The notes beneath the pieces are model-generated. The model was not told the DNA's origin and ran no database searches. It was given only the letters and a program-made list of their open reading frames with translations. From a virus, in the IMG/VR virus record IMGVR_UViG_3300044681_000028, positions 1-29,734 of that record: a stretch of 29,734 nucleotides of DNA; one strand, written 5' to 3'. The first letter of the stretch is position 1; each line of letters opens with the position of its first letter. This document shows positions 1 to 7,268 of this stretch, piece by piece. The translations under genes were made by a program, and so were the position numbers.

Positions 1-1244
1 ACACCACCGACAGAACCTTTAAGTGCCGCCTGAGCGTCTTTGGTCTTGCTATCAACGCCAGCATCTTCCTGAGTTTGTACAACTTGCAGCCCTACTTTCT
101 CGCGGATTTCCGCTTCTGTCATTACCGAAGTTACGGTAGACTCGGAGAATTGTACGCTAATCGGCTCTGTGTCTTGAATGTATAGGCGATTTGATAAGCC
201 TTGAATCGAAGCAAGGTCGTTAAACACTCGTTCGATGAATTGCTGTCTTCCGTTTACGTAGGTGTTTTGGAACAACTCGAAGCTGTCAACCAATTGGTTT
301 CGGCTCGTGAAGATTCCGTCCTCTTTGATTCCGAATAAAGCTGGGTCGGTTACCGAATGACCAGCGTAGATTTCCCTTTGAACGGTCTTGTTTAGAATGT
401 CAAAACGCTTGTCGAAGTCGTTACCATTCAACTGCTGAATCTCTACTCCTCTGTCCCTTGAATCAGCAAAGTTCAGAACGATTGAATTTGCGTTGTCCGT
501 TCCCGTGAACTTGTCCTTTATCTGTCGCTCGATTTCTTCTTGTTCCTCAAGTGTAGGTTCGCCATTGTAGAAAGAAACAATTGTGCCGCCAACAAAGTTA
601 TTCTTGACCGCGTTGAGGTGGAAATTTGCAATCTCTACGTCTAACTCAATGTAACCCGTTGACCCAAGATAGGTCGGCAATGGGTAGTATTTGCAGTCAG
701 GCGAGTAACCTTTGACGTAAAGTAGCTGTTTGCCGCTTGGCTCTTTCCAGTTAAACGCATCAATCTCCTCAACAACTGGGTTGTGTTTCTTCCAATCTTC
801 GGAGTAATAGTATTTAGTACCATCCTCGTTTGAACGATAACGCGCGAAGTCAGCGTGATAAATAGCCGCTATCTTGTCGTTGAGTTGGTTATAAACGATT
901 TCTAACGCGAAGCCGTTGTATAACTCGTAATCAAGCGCAACCTTCTCAAGGATGTCGTTAAGGCTCTCGTATTGGTTAGGCTCGTTGATGAATTGCTGAA
1001 GCCTCGCAAGTCCCATCGTGTCCAGCCCCTCTTTATCAACAGCCCAGCCCTGACCGACAACGTAGTCTTTCTTGGAGTTGATAATGGCGTGATGCTTCGC
1101 GCTTCTGCGATAAAGGTTCAGAAGGTACTCAGGATAGCGGTTCTTATACTCGCCTTCGTCTCCGAATAGAATCCAATCCTTGCCTCTCGCCTCTTTGAAG
1201 GTCGGTACTTTATGCGCTCCGAAATTCAATATCTTAAGAGCCAT
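1..1244 (-). CDS. Phage portal protein, N-terminal 414 codons (continues at the other end of the window)
   Basis: The portal forms the dodecameric DNA gate of the head. Translation from ATG at 1244 gives 414 codons that run off the window at base 1. The protein has the usual portal course: an early segment with residues IINSKKDYVVGQGW, a middle with AGHSVTDPALFGIKEDG and a late segment ending DAQAALKGSVGG. The window ends share 8 bases (acaccacc); merging them joins this frame to 28910-29728 and completes the motif AALKGSVGGVTGI, which I recognise as conserved in Bacteroidota phage portals. The full protein would be 686 aa, longer than the usual 400-550, because of a C-terminal extension described in the other half. 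The ATG overlaps the end of the preceding gene by 11 nt. It lies downstream of the capsid gene, an unusual position for a portal. Confidence 0.93.
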   Translation of the reverse strand, partial: MALKILNFGAHKVPTFKEARGKDWILFGDEGEYKNRYPEYLLNLYRRSAKHHAIINSKKDYVVGQGWAVDKEGLDTMGLARLQQFINEPNQYESLNDILEKVALDYELYNGFALEIVYNQLNDKIAAIYHADFARYRSNEDGTKYYYSEDWKKHNPVVEEIDAFNWKEPSGKQLLYVKGYSPDCKYYPLPTYLGSTGYIELDVEIANFHLNAVKNNFVGGTIVSFYNGEPTLEEQEEIERQIKDKFTGTDNANSIVLNFADSRDRGVEIQQLNGNDFDKRFDILNKTVQREIYAGHSVTDPALFGIKEDGIFTSRNQLVDSFELFQNTYVNGRQQFIERVFNDLASIQGLSNRLYIQDTEPISVQFSESTVTSVMTEAEIREKVGLQVVQTQEDAGVDSKTKDAQAALKGSVGG

Positions 1245-1620
1245 ATACTACATAGTTAGAGTTGCCGCCTGAGTAGGTGGTAACTGGTGTTGATGTTCCC
1301 GTTACTTTCACGATTCCCGATTCTAATTCGGTTAATCCAGTAGGGTCTAAATTTGAACTTGATGAGTTAGCGTAAACGAAGTACCGCCATTGTCCCTCCG
1401 TTGGTAATTCAACCTCCGCGTTCAAGTTGTCAGGGCTTGTGGTTTCCGTGATGGTAAACTTGTTGAAGCGGTCCGGGTAAAGACTTGAGTCAGTAGCAAT
1501 GCAGTACTCCACCGCCTCCGTGTTATCCGATTGAAACTTGAAGAGGTAGTAAGTAGCCGTTCCCTTTTCAGTAAGGGTCAACGCCACATCATTAGCCGTA
1601 TTTCGTGCGATGTTTATCAA
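1234..1620 (-). CDS. Small beta-rich structural protein, unknown role
   Basis: A 128-aa protein rich in Thr, Ser and Tyr with alternating polar and hydrophobic residues. This is compatible with an Ig-like or beta-sandwich head or tail decoration protein; no family was recognised. The only usable start is TTG at 1620, which overlaps the TGA stop of the preceding gene (TTGA); there is no internal Met, so the TTG start is forced. Its stop overlaps the portal start, so translational coupling in the head operon is likely. Being placed between two structural genes argues for a virion role. The function is inferred from position only. Confidence 0.75.
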   Translation of the reverse strand: MINIARNTANDVALTLTEKGTATYYLFKFQSDNTEAVEYCIATDSSLYPDRFNKFTITETTSPDNLNAEVELPTEGQWRYFVYANSSSSNLDPTGLTELESGIVKVTGTSTPVTTYSGGNSNYVVYGS

Positions 1621-2069
1621 ACTGCAAACACTACGTATTCGATGTCGCAGTCTGCTGTGTCAGCTTGTGCGCTTATCACATCAATGTCAACGAATGCGCT
1701 GAACGCTCCAGCACCCGTGTCTGCATCCATGCTTCCAGTAGATAGCATGAAGGTAGCCCCAGCATCAACCTTAACGTCTGCCGTTTCTGCCCCGCTATTC
1801 TTGAACCTTACCCGAATGAAGTTGGTGTTGTCCAAGTTTGTGATGCGGATGTAACGGATAGCTGAACGGATGAACTTCCCTTGCCCGTTGCTGCTATTGA
1901 GTTCGATGATGTCAATCTCGTTAGCCGAGTCTATTGTCATAACTCTACGGTCAGCTTCTGCCACGTTTGAAATTGAACGTGTGTGTGTGCCTCCTCTGTC
2001 AACTCCTCCGAGCGTTAGAGATTCAACTATTTGAACCGTTGCGGTTGCTGGTGTTACGGTCGATGCCAT
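1617..2069 (-). CDS. Structural protein, probable head or head-tail component
   Basis: A 150-aa beta-rich protein with no recognised catalytic motif. It has a Thr/Ala-rich N-terminus and a central segment (about residues 68-120) of alternating hydrophobic residues (IRYIRITNLDNTNFIRVRF). It is the first gene after an intrinsic-terminator-like hairpin (2115-2140) and a copy of the TGGCACAA-N8-TTTTGC-TATTTA element (2083-2110). The element's TATTTA box ends 13 nt before the ATG at 2069, so the gene probably has its own late promoter and a very short leader, which fits a protein needed in high copy. The role is inferred from neighbours. Confidence 0.8.
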   Translation of the reverse strand: MASTVTPATATVQIVESLTLGGVDRGGTHTRSISNVAEADRRVMTIDSANEIDIIELNSSNGQGKFIRSAIRYIRITNLDNTNFIRVRFKNSGAETADVKVDAGATFMLSTGSMDADTGAGAFSAFVDIDVISAQADTADCDIEYVVFAV

Positions 2070-2082
2070 GCTTGTTTTTCTT

Positions 2083-2110
2083 TAAATAGCAAAAAGACGA
2101 AATTGTGCCA
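2083..2110 (-). promoter_or_regulatory. Candidate phage late promoter (two-box element, copy A)
   Basis: On the minus strand the site reads TGGCACAA, then 8 nt, then TTTTGC TATTTA. Read as a promoter this is a -35 TGGCAC, a 16-bp spacer and an extended -10 (TGC-TATTTA). It stands just downstream of a terminator-like hairpin and 13 nt before the ATG at 2069. Five more sites in this genome have the same spacing. The promoter role is inferred. Confidence 0.6.
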
Positions 2111-2114
2111 AACG

Positions 2115-2140
2115 AAAAAGGGTCAGCGTTAGCCGACCCC
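2115..2140 (-). terminator. Intrinsic terminator after the 173-aa structural gene
   Basis: On the minus strand GGGTC-GGC-TAAC-GCT-GACCC folds into a stem (5 bp, one mismatch, then 2 bp) with a small loop, followed directly by TTTTTCGTTT. It sits in the 114-bp gap between the genes ending at 2184 and starting at 2069, immediately upstream of a candidate promoter, so it would separate two late transcripts. Confidence 0.7.
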
Positions 2141-2183
2141 CTTCCAACAGAACAATGAAAAAGAGAAAGTGTGAAGATACGAA

Positions 2184-2705
2184 TTAGTTTGTAATCGCAG
2201 CAACGTCTGCGGCATCAATTGAAAGCATTTGCTCGGCTTCCATTCCGCTAAACGTCAAGCTGTAACCCGAAAGGTCAGCGAAAGCCGTGCCCGTTGCAGA
2301 TGTTCCAGCGTTGAGTTCAAGACCGTTTTGGTAACCGACAACCCAGTAAGAACCATCGTTAGTTTCAACGATAGCCACCAAACGCTGTTGAGCCAATACC
2401 TTGATTTCGTTGCGCTTGTCAACATCCAATTTTGAAAGCACTACAACCACCTCAGGAGTGAAGTAAACCGTTCCGTTCTGACTGTTACCGTTGATGGTTT
2501 CCGTCAAAGAGGAAGTTTCCTTTAGCTGCTCGTACTTATAAAAGGTAGGCGTTCCTGTGATTGAAGTAACCGCTCCAGCAGATACAACAGGTGTCAAAGC
2601 AATGTAATCGTCAAGGTTCGCAAATCTAACGCTCTTCACTCCGCCTACGGCATCGCGGCAATCAAGGTCGAAACCCGTAGTTAGTGCACATCCAGTATAT
2701 GCCAT
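2184..2705 (-). CDS. Structural protein following the capsid, possible tail tube or head-tail protein
   Basis: A 173-aa protein whose opening (GCALTTGFDLDCRDAVGGVKSV) and middle (about residues 75-130: statements such as DVDKRNEIKVLAQQ and SYWVVGYQNGLEL) resemble a protein found next to the capsid gene in many Bacteroidota phages and prophages, usually annotated only as structural. The fold looks like a beta-barrel with one helix, as in tail-tube-like proteins. ATG at 2705 follows an A-rich leader and a stable hairpin at 2727-2748; a terminator-like hairpin follows the stop. Tail tube is my favoured guess because no other tube candidate is evident, but this is not demonstrated. Confidence 0.8.
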   Translation of the reverse strand: MAYTGCALTTGFDLDCRDAVGGVKSVRFANLDDYIALTPVVSAGAVTSITGTPTFYKYEQLKETSSLTETINGNSQNGTVYFTPEVVVVLSKLDVDKRNEIKVLAQQRLVAIVETNDGSYWVVGYQNGLELNAGTSATGTAFADLSGYSLTFSGMEAEQMLSIDAADVAAITN

Positions 2706-2726
2706 GTTTTTAGTTTTTAGAGTGAA

Positions 2727-2748
2727 GGGGAGAGTCGAAGCCCTCCCC
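2727..2748 (-). promoter_or_regulatory. GC-rich hairpin between capsid and next gene
   Basis: On the minus strand GGGGAG pairs with CTCCCC around a short loop containing TTCG. It lies in the 50-nt gap between the capsid stop (2756) and the ATG at 2705. No T-tract follows (the next bases are CTTCACTC), so it is more likely an mRNA 3'-end stabiliser or processing or attenuation hairpin than a full terminator. Confidence 0.5.
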
Positions 2749-2755
2749 GATTAGA

Positions 2756-3754
2756 TTAAAGAGATACAACAGAGATTTGGTCAGGGAACGCAACCTGTGC
2801 GCCAACTGTCAATTCAACCGCAATTTTGAACTTACGGTCGTCCTGAGAGTACCAAGACTCGATGCGTGAAGCATCTTCTTCCAAGTCCATTCCAACGTAC
2901 ATATTGCTGGTACGAGCAAGGTAAACATCGTTAATTGCGCTAAGTCCGCTTGTGGCTTGAATCTTCAAGTTAGTTCCCGGCATAACCATTGACAAAGAGC
3001 CCATTTCAGTTTGGTAGCCTTGAAGCTGACCTCCAGCAGTTACGTAAGATGCGCCAAGACCGTTCTGAATAGCAATCGCCAACGCTCTGAATTTGTCAGC
3101 ACCAACGAACACAACAGCATCGTCGTTTTCGATAACAGCATCAGCAGCCGCTTCGTAAACTCTTTGTACTGCCTCAATCATATTGTTAGCAGTCAAAGCC
3201 GTAGCAAGTGGAGTTCCCGAACCGAAAGAAGCTGTGTTTGCATCGATGTAAGAGCCTCCAAGAATAGCATCACGGAATCCGTTGAAGAATTGGTAGTTAC
3301 CCGACCCAGTTGGAAGGCTTGAAGTAGGTACAGCACCAACAGATTTCCAAATCATCTTCTCCAACTCAGCAGCGATTTTGCTTACCAAGTAGTTAGCGAA
3401 GAACTCCTCGAAAGGGATTGTTTCGTAATGCGCTCCGCTTGGAAGTTGAGTTCTAAGATAGATAGCCTCAAGTTCCTTTGGGCAGAACTCCATATTCAAC
3501 TTAAGTTTAGCTGGGTCGATGAATCTCTGCGTTAGAGTGATGTCTCCATCTTCGTTCCAAGCACATCCGCTTCCATCTTGGAATGTAACGTCAATGTCAG
3601 CTAAGTTGATGGCACTTTTGCCCTTGACTCCTACTTGCTTTTCAACAAGAGCCATTGTTGGCGAAGAAGTTAGAGCCTTCGCGATTAACGGAAAATTCTG
3701 CTCTTCAATGTAAGCCTGAAGTCCGCTTGTTAGTGGTGATGGTGAAAATCCCAT
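2756..3754 (-). CDS. Major capsid protein (HK97-like fold expected)
   Basis: At 332 aa it has the right size and position: directly after protease and scaffold. The N-terminal arm is followed by a central acidic/aromatic region (residues about 95-150) and the C-terminal stretch with VYLARTSNMYVGMDLEEDASRI and WYSQDDRKFKIAVELTVGAQ, a pattern typical of HK97-fold capsids of Bacteroidota phages (P-domain strands ending in a conserved F/Y-x-A-x2-TVG-x-Q). ATG at 3754 has an A/T-rich leader without a Shine-Dalgarno sequence, as is usual in this phylum. The product would be the main shell protein, built with the scaffold at 3776-4357 and probably matured by the protease at 4406-4966. Confidence 0.9.
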   Translation of the reverse strand: MGFSPSPLTSGLQAYIEEQNFPLIAKALTSSPTMALVEKQVGVKGKSAINLADIDVTFQDGSGCAWNEDGDITLTQRFIDPAKLKLNMEFCPKELEAIYLRTQLPSGAHYETIPFEEFFANYLVSKIAAELEKMIWKSVGAVPTSSLPTGSGNYQFFNGFRDAILGGSYIDANTASFGSGTPLATALTANNMIEAVQRVYEAAADAVIENDDAVVFVGADKFRALAIAIQNGLGASYVTAGGQLQGYQTEMGSLSMVMPGTNLKIQATSGLSAINDVYLARTSNMYVGMDLEEDASRIESWYSQDDRKFKIAVELTVGAQVAFPDQISVVSL

Positions 3755-3775
3755 TTTGGTATAATGTTTTTTGGT

Positions 3776-4357
3776 TTATTTCTTGGTGATTGCTCGCATC
3801 TTCTCAACCATCTCGGTGTAGTCGATGCCTTTGTTAAATGGGTTGGCTACCTTCTTTGAAGGCTCTTCCTTTGGAGTTGCTGCCATCTTCTCAACGATGT
3901 CGGTAATTAGTCCAACAGCTTTCTCGATGTCGGTTACCTTCTCGGTCTTGGCGAATTTAGCTTCTGCCATTCTGCTTTCAATCAATTCAGATACAGCAGA
4001 AAGAATGTCGGCTTTGAATCCTTCAGCATCGAACTTCTCCTCACTCGCCATTTCTTCCTCAACTTCTTCTTCTGCTTCTTCCTCAACTGGCTCAGGACTC
4101 ATAATCTCCACGATAACACCGCCTTCAGTTCTTACAACCTCACCGCTTTCGAGTTCATGTTCTCCATCTGGAGCTGGTACGGTTTCGCCATCCTCTCCGA
4201 TAACGGCAACAGATGCACCGATTTCCAAAGCTGGTTCAACTCGGACGATAGTACCGTCCACAAGTTTAGCATCGACAAAAGCCTCTTCGGTTGTCTCGCT
4301 GAAAAGTAGTTTCTTGATTTCGGGCAATTTAGACCCTACAAGTTCTGAAATGTTCAT
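3776..4357 (-). CDS. Acidic scaffolding protein
   Basis: A 193-aa, strongly acidic protein. Residues about 25-95 contain a small beta domain with the pattern VDGTIVRVEPALEIGASV and APDGEHELESGEVVRTEGG. Then comes a Glu-rich run (EPVEEEAEEEVEEE), a helical segment (about 110-160) predicted to form coiled coil, and a basic tail. This architecture is typical of scaffold proteins preceding the capsid gene in Bacteroidota phages. An in-frame upstream extension to 4390 exists, but the ATG at 4357 is preferred because a candidate promoter TATTTA box ends 15 nt upstream. The gene lies between protease and capsid, as expected for an internal scaffold that is cleaved or expelled. Confidence 0.85.
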   Translation of the reverse strand: MNISELVGSKLPEIKKLLFSETTEEAFVDAKLVDGTIVRVEPALEIGASVAVIGEDGETVPAPDGEHELESGEVVRTEGGVIVEIMSPEPVEEEAEEEVEEEMASEEKFDAEGFKADILSAVSELIESRMAEAKFAKTEKVTDIEKAVGLITDIVEKMAATPKEEPSKKVANPFNKGIDYTEMVEKMRAITKK

Positions 4358-4372
4358 GCGTTGTTTTTTTAG

Positions 4373-4400
4373 TAAATAGCAATTATTCAAAGGTGTGCCA
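4373..4400 (-). promoter_or_regulatory. Candidate phage late promoter (copy B)
   Basis: Minus strand: TGGCACAC, 8 nt, AATTGC TATTTA, with the same 8-nt gap as the other copies. It lies in the short gap between the protease stop (4406) and the scaffold ATG (4357), giving an expected leader of under 10 nt. It would give scaffold and capsid their own transcript. Confidence 0.6.
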
Positions 4401-4405
4401 CTTGG

Positions 4406-4966
4406 CTATGCTCTGAGTGCTTTTTCCACCTCTTCGATTATCATCTTGTCTACGTCCATTTGGCGGCTTTCGCTGAACACTCCCTCAACGCTGAACCCTC
4501 TCCACGTTCCTTTCTTAATATCCTCCCAAACCTCATCGTTATCGACTTTGTAACTCACAAACCATGACCCGTTCGGCAGCTTGTCGAATCCCTTTGGCGT
4601 TGGCTTCATCTCGTCAATCAAGAAGGACTCAAACATAAACACGCCTTCTACATCTGTTGAGTGGTCTAAGTTGGTCGCGTTGGTCTTGCCTTCCTTCATA
4701 AACTTGTAGGCTATCTTTCTAATAGCATCCGAGTCAAAGACTACGTAATACTCGCGCCCATCCTCGTCCCTTCGGTATATTGGATAGTCGGCAACCATTG
4801 CCGCTCCGCTTACGATTCTCTTCTCTTCGTTTAGCGCGAACTTGTGCTGCTTATTGAACGCCATCCAATTACGCTCTATGGCTGGATGGTCAACGAGTGA
4901 AATAGCATCGAGACCCGTTTCGTGGTCTTCGTCAATTGTTAGATAGATTACTGGTAGCTTGTTCAT
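4406..4966 (-). CDS. Prohead protease, XkdF-like serine protease
   Basis: A 186-aa protein that starts with the family-typical YLTIDEDHETGLDAISLVDHPAI. A His in NLDHS (about residue 100) and a Ser in TWRGFSVEG (about residue 160) are the likely catalytic pair of the prohead protease fold seen in XkdF/S78-type phage proteases. Such proteases cleave scaffold and capsid arms during prohead maturation. The ATG overlaps the tape measure stop (ATGA) and the next gene is the scaffold, which fits. The catalytic assignment is from pattern only. Confidence 0.85.
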   Translation of the reverse strand: MNKLPVIYLTIDEDHETGLDAISLVDHPAIERNWMAFNKQHKFALNEEKRIVSGAAMVADYPIYRRDEDGREYYVVFDSDAIRKIAYKFMKEGKTNATNLDHSTDVEGVFMFESFLIDEMKPTPKGFDKLPNGSWFVSYKVDNDEVWEDIKKGTWRGFSVEGVFSESRQMDVDKMIIEEVEKALRA

Positions 4967-6693
4967 CCTCCGAATGTTGCTTGTGATTCTATTTGGTTTA
5001 TGTTATTCTGGTTGCCCGTTACTTCTGTCTCCACGACATAGGCTTGAATAGGTGCGAGTTGGGCTTGTTCAACTCCTCCGAGTTCGGTTGTTCCCGCAGT
5101 CGCTTGTTGGATAGCTGGAGCAGTTGCCACTTGTGGAGCGGTTGGCGTTGCCGCACTTCCGCCCGGTACATTGGCAGAGTTTAATGTTGAAACTGCCGAA
5201 GCAATACCAGCAACAACTGCCGCGACCCCCGTAGCTATTGCCACAAGGTTGCCCGGATAAGGTACGCTCTGCGCCTGAGCAATAGCCCCGACTATCGCCT
5301 TTGCTGTGTCGATAGCTATTTGAGCAATGGCTAACGTCTTTTGTAGAACAACCGCCTCGCGAGATTGGCTGCCACTTGCCTCAACGAGTTGATTAATAGA
5401 GTTTAGAACTCCGCCCGTAGCCGTAAGATAGGATTCTTGAAGTTTGACCTTTGCGTCCCTCAGTTCCTTCTCCTTCTTTAAATCCTCATCTCTGAACTTC
5501 TTTCGTAGTTTGGCAAGTGCTTCTTGCTTTGCCCCTTCTATATCTGTCTCTGTGTCCCCAGCTAACCGTGCCATCTCCTCAAGTGACGCGTAATGTTGTT
5601 CGAGTTCAAGGAGTTCGAGTTCTCGTTGTTCCTTTCCAACCTTTGCTAATTCTTGTTGGATGTCGAATAACTCTTTTTCGAGAGCAGCTTGGTTAGTCAT
5701 CTGCTCGGACTTCTGCCCATTTATACGCTCATCCAAATCTGCTAACTCCCCCTTAGCTTGTGCAACAGCAGCCTGTGCCTCTACTGATGTTTTGTTTATT
5801 GCGAGTTCAGCATTGGCAAGGTCTAACTTTCTTTGAAAGATAACCCTTTCCGATTCGCTTTGTTCTTCGAGTATTTTGCCGAGTTTTTCGTTGGCTTCGA
5901 TACGTTCTGCAAGCGTCTTTCTGACATCATCACGAATCTGCCTTTGGTCTTCTGCCTCTTTCTGATAGGTCATCTGAACCAACTTCTGCTGTGCCTCGAG
6001 TTTTATCAGTTCGTTGCGTAGGTTGATAATAGCGTCCGCTTGATTGTATGCCTCTTTGGTTGTTTCGGCAAACGACTTTACGCCTTCTTTGAATGAATCA
6101 ACAACACCCGTTACAGCTTCCTTTGCTTCTTCATATTTCACACCGAGTTCTCCTACACCTTCCGCAACCTCCGCCCAATCGAATGTAAGCACCCCCTCTA
6201 TTATTTTACCAGCACTTCCAGCAATCTCACCCAAGTACTGAACAACAGGAATCGCTCTGTTTTTAACTCCATCTACGAAGTCTGCTATGGCTTGCTTTGG
6301 GTTGTTGAAAGCATCATATAACGCTTCGCCCAAAGGTGCTGCAAGGTCAATCAACTTACGCATGACAATTTCAACGGTAAGCATGACCTTACCGAATCCA
6401 TCTGCAACAGATTGGTTTGAAAGAAATATATCTTTCAGCTTATTAAAAGCCGCCACAATAACCGCAACTACCCCAAGCGATTTGACCAACGAGCCTATCC
6501 CGTTACCAAGAGATTTGATTCCTTTTCCCGCGTTCTTTGCTCCTTTTTCTGCCGCCTCGAAACCAGCCTTGAACTGGTCTCCCATCTCCTTCTGCGTAGC
6601 CTTTACCTTTTCGAGTTCCTCACGTAACGAGATTATCTCATCGCTGGCTTCGCCCGTTTTTACGTCTACCTCTATTGCAACCTTTGTAGCCAT
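4963..6693 (-). CDS. Tail tape measure protein
   Basis: A 576-aa protein with the hallmarks of a tape measure: long helical coiled-coil stretches rich in Lys/Glu/Ala (about 225-430), a hydrophobic segment at about 68-83 (LVKSLGVVAVIVAAF) and another near 475-500 (NLVAIATGVAAVVAGIASAV), and a low-complexity Ala/Thr/Pro/Gln tail. At 576 residues, and assuming the usual 1.5 angstrom per residue, the tail would be short, about 85 nm. The N-terminal start (VAIEVDVKTGEASDEI) is typical of Bacteroidota tape measures. It lies after the fibre gene and before the head protease; in most siphoviruses the tape measure precedes the distal tail genes, so the order is rearranged here. Confidence 0.85.
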   Translation of the reverse strand: MATKVAIEVDVKTGEASDEIISLREELEKVKATQKEMGDQFKAGFEAAEKGAKNAGKGIKSLGNGIGSLVKSLGVVAVIVAAFNKLKDIFLSNQSVADGFGKVMLTVEIVMRKLIDLAAPLGEALYDAFNNPKQAIADFVDGVKNRAIPVVQYLGEIAGSAGKIIEGVLTFDWAEVAEGVGELGVKYEEAKEAVTGVVDSFKEGVKSFAETTKEAYNQADAIINLRNELIKLEAQQKLVQMTYQKEAEDQRQIRDDVRKTLAERIEANEKLGKILEEQSESERVIFQRKLDLANAELAINKTSVEAQAAVAQAKGELADLDERINGQKSEQMTNQAALEKELFDIQQELAKVGKEQRELELLELEQHYASLEEMARLAGDTETDIEGAKQEALAKLRKKFRDEDLKKEKELRDAKVKLQESYLTATGGVLNSINQLVEASGSQSREAVVLQKTLAIAQIAIDTAKAIVGAIAQAQSVPYPGNLVAIATGVAAVVAGIASAVSTLNSANVPGGSAATPTAPQVATAPAIQQATAGTTELGGVEQAQLAPIQAYVVETEVTGNQNNINQIESQATFGG

Positions 6694-7268
6694 TAAGCTG
6701 GGATAAGTCTGTAGTTAACGTAAACTGTAATGTCGGAATCTCCAGCCGTTGGGTTTCCGCCAGCAACATACACATGAAGGTCTGAGTTTGTAAGCAATTG
6801 CGTGTCCGATGCCAAAGAAGCGGTTGATTGCTCCCCCACCCTATGGCTTGTCGTTGTAGCATTTAGACAGGCATTTATTCTATATTGAACAGAACTTGCA
6901 CCGCTACATATTAGACTAACAGTTGTATTGGTTGCGTATGCTGCGCTGTTGAAGTCAATCTTAACACTTGCAGAAACGACCTCAATAGCGTAACCAGCAA
7001 CCGCACCGACAATAGTGATAGGTGTTGAGTTCAGCGTTAGAACGTCTGCGCTTGCAATGGTCAAAGAAGCAGAGCCGCCCAAACAAGTAACCCCGTTGTC
7101 GTCCCGTGACCAAAGAACGCCATCGGCTTGATTAAAGAATAGTTCCCCTTTGTATATGTCCGTAGCTATCCAAGTGCCGTCCGTGTGGTCATTTGAACTT
7201 GGTACTGTTGGAACGGTTGCCGTTATGGTTGACCTTTTAATTTTAATTCGTGAGTCTTGTGTTGCCAT
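6693..7268 (-). CDS. Short tail fibre or receptor-contact protein
   Basis: A 191-aa protein. Its N-terminus IKIKRSTITATVPTVPSS, followed by KGELFFNQADGVLWSRDDNG, is the attachment module found at the start of many phage fibres and tropism determinants. The rest is beta-rich and ends in a compact region (STASLASDTQL, VYVAGGNPTAGDSDITVYVN) resembling a trimeric head domain. The ATG at 7268 overlaps the stop of the large Tal-like gene (TAATG) and lies 24 nt after a candidate late promoter. A role in host contact is inferred from the N-terminal module and position. Confidence 0.75.
   Translation of the reverse strand: MATQDSRIKIKRSTITATVPTVPSSNDHTDGTWIATDIYKGELFFNQADGVLWSRDDNGVTCLGGSASLTIASADVLTLNSTPITIVGAVAGYAIEVVSASVKIDFNSAAYATNTTVSLICSGASSVQYRINACLNATTTSHRVGEQSTASLASDTQLLTNSDLHVYVAGGNPTAGDSDITVYVNYRLIPA

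Noticed and set aside
857-890. Possible seventh promoter-like element (gataaatagccgc...)
   Set aside because: The spacing to the GACAA-like part is 9 to TATTTA instead of 14 and it is plain portal coding sequence (IAAIYHADF).
2083-2110. Sigma-54 promoter (GG-N10-GC)
   Set aside because: The distance between GG and GC is about 19 bp instead of 12 in all copies, and no enhancer-binding protein gene was seen.
3825-4379. 184-aa open frame on the plus strand
   Set aside because: It is a Ser/Thr-rich mirror of the acidic scaffold gene; plus-strand frames here have no leader, no coupling and no recognisable domain.
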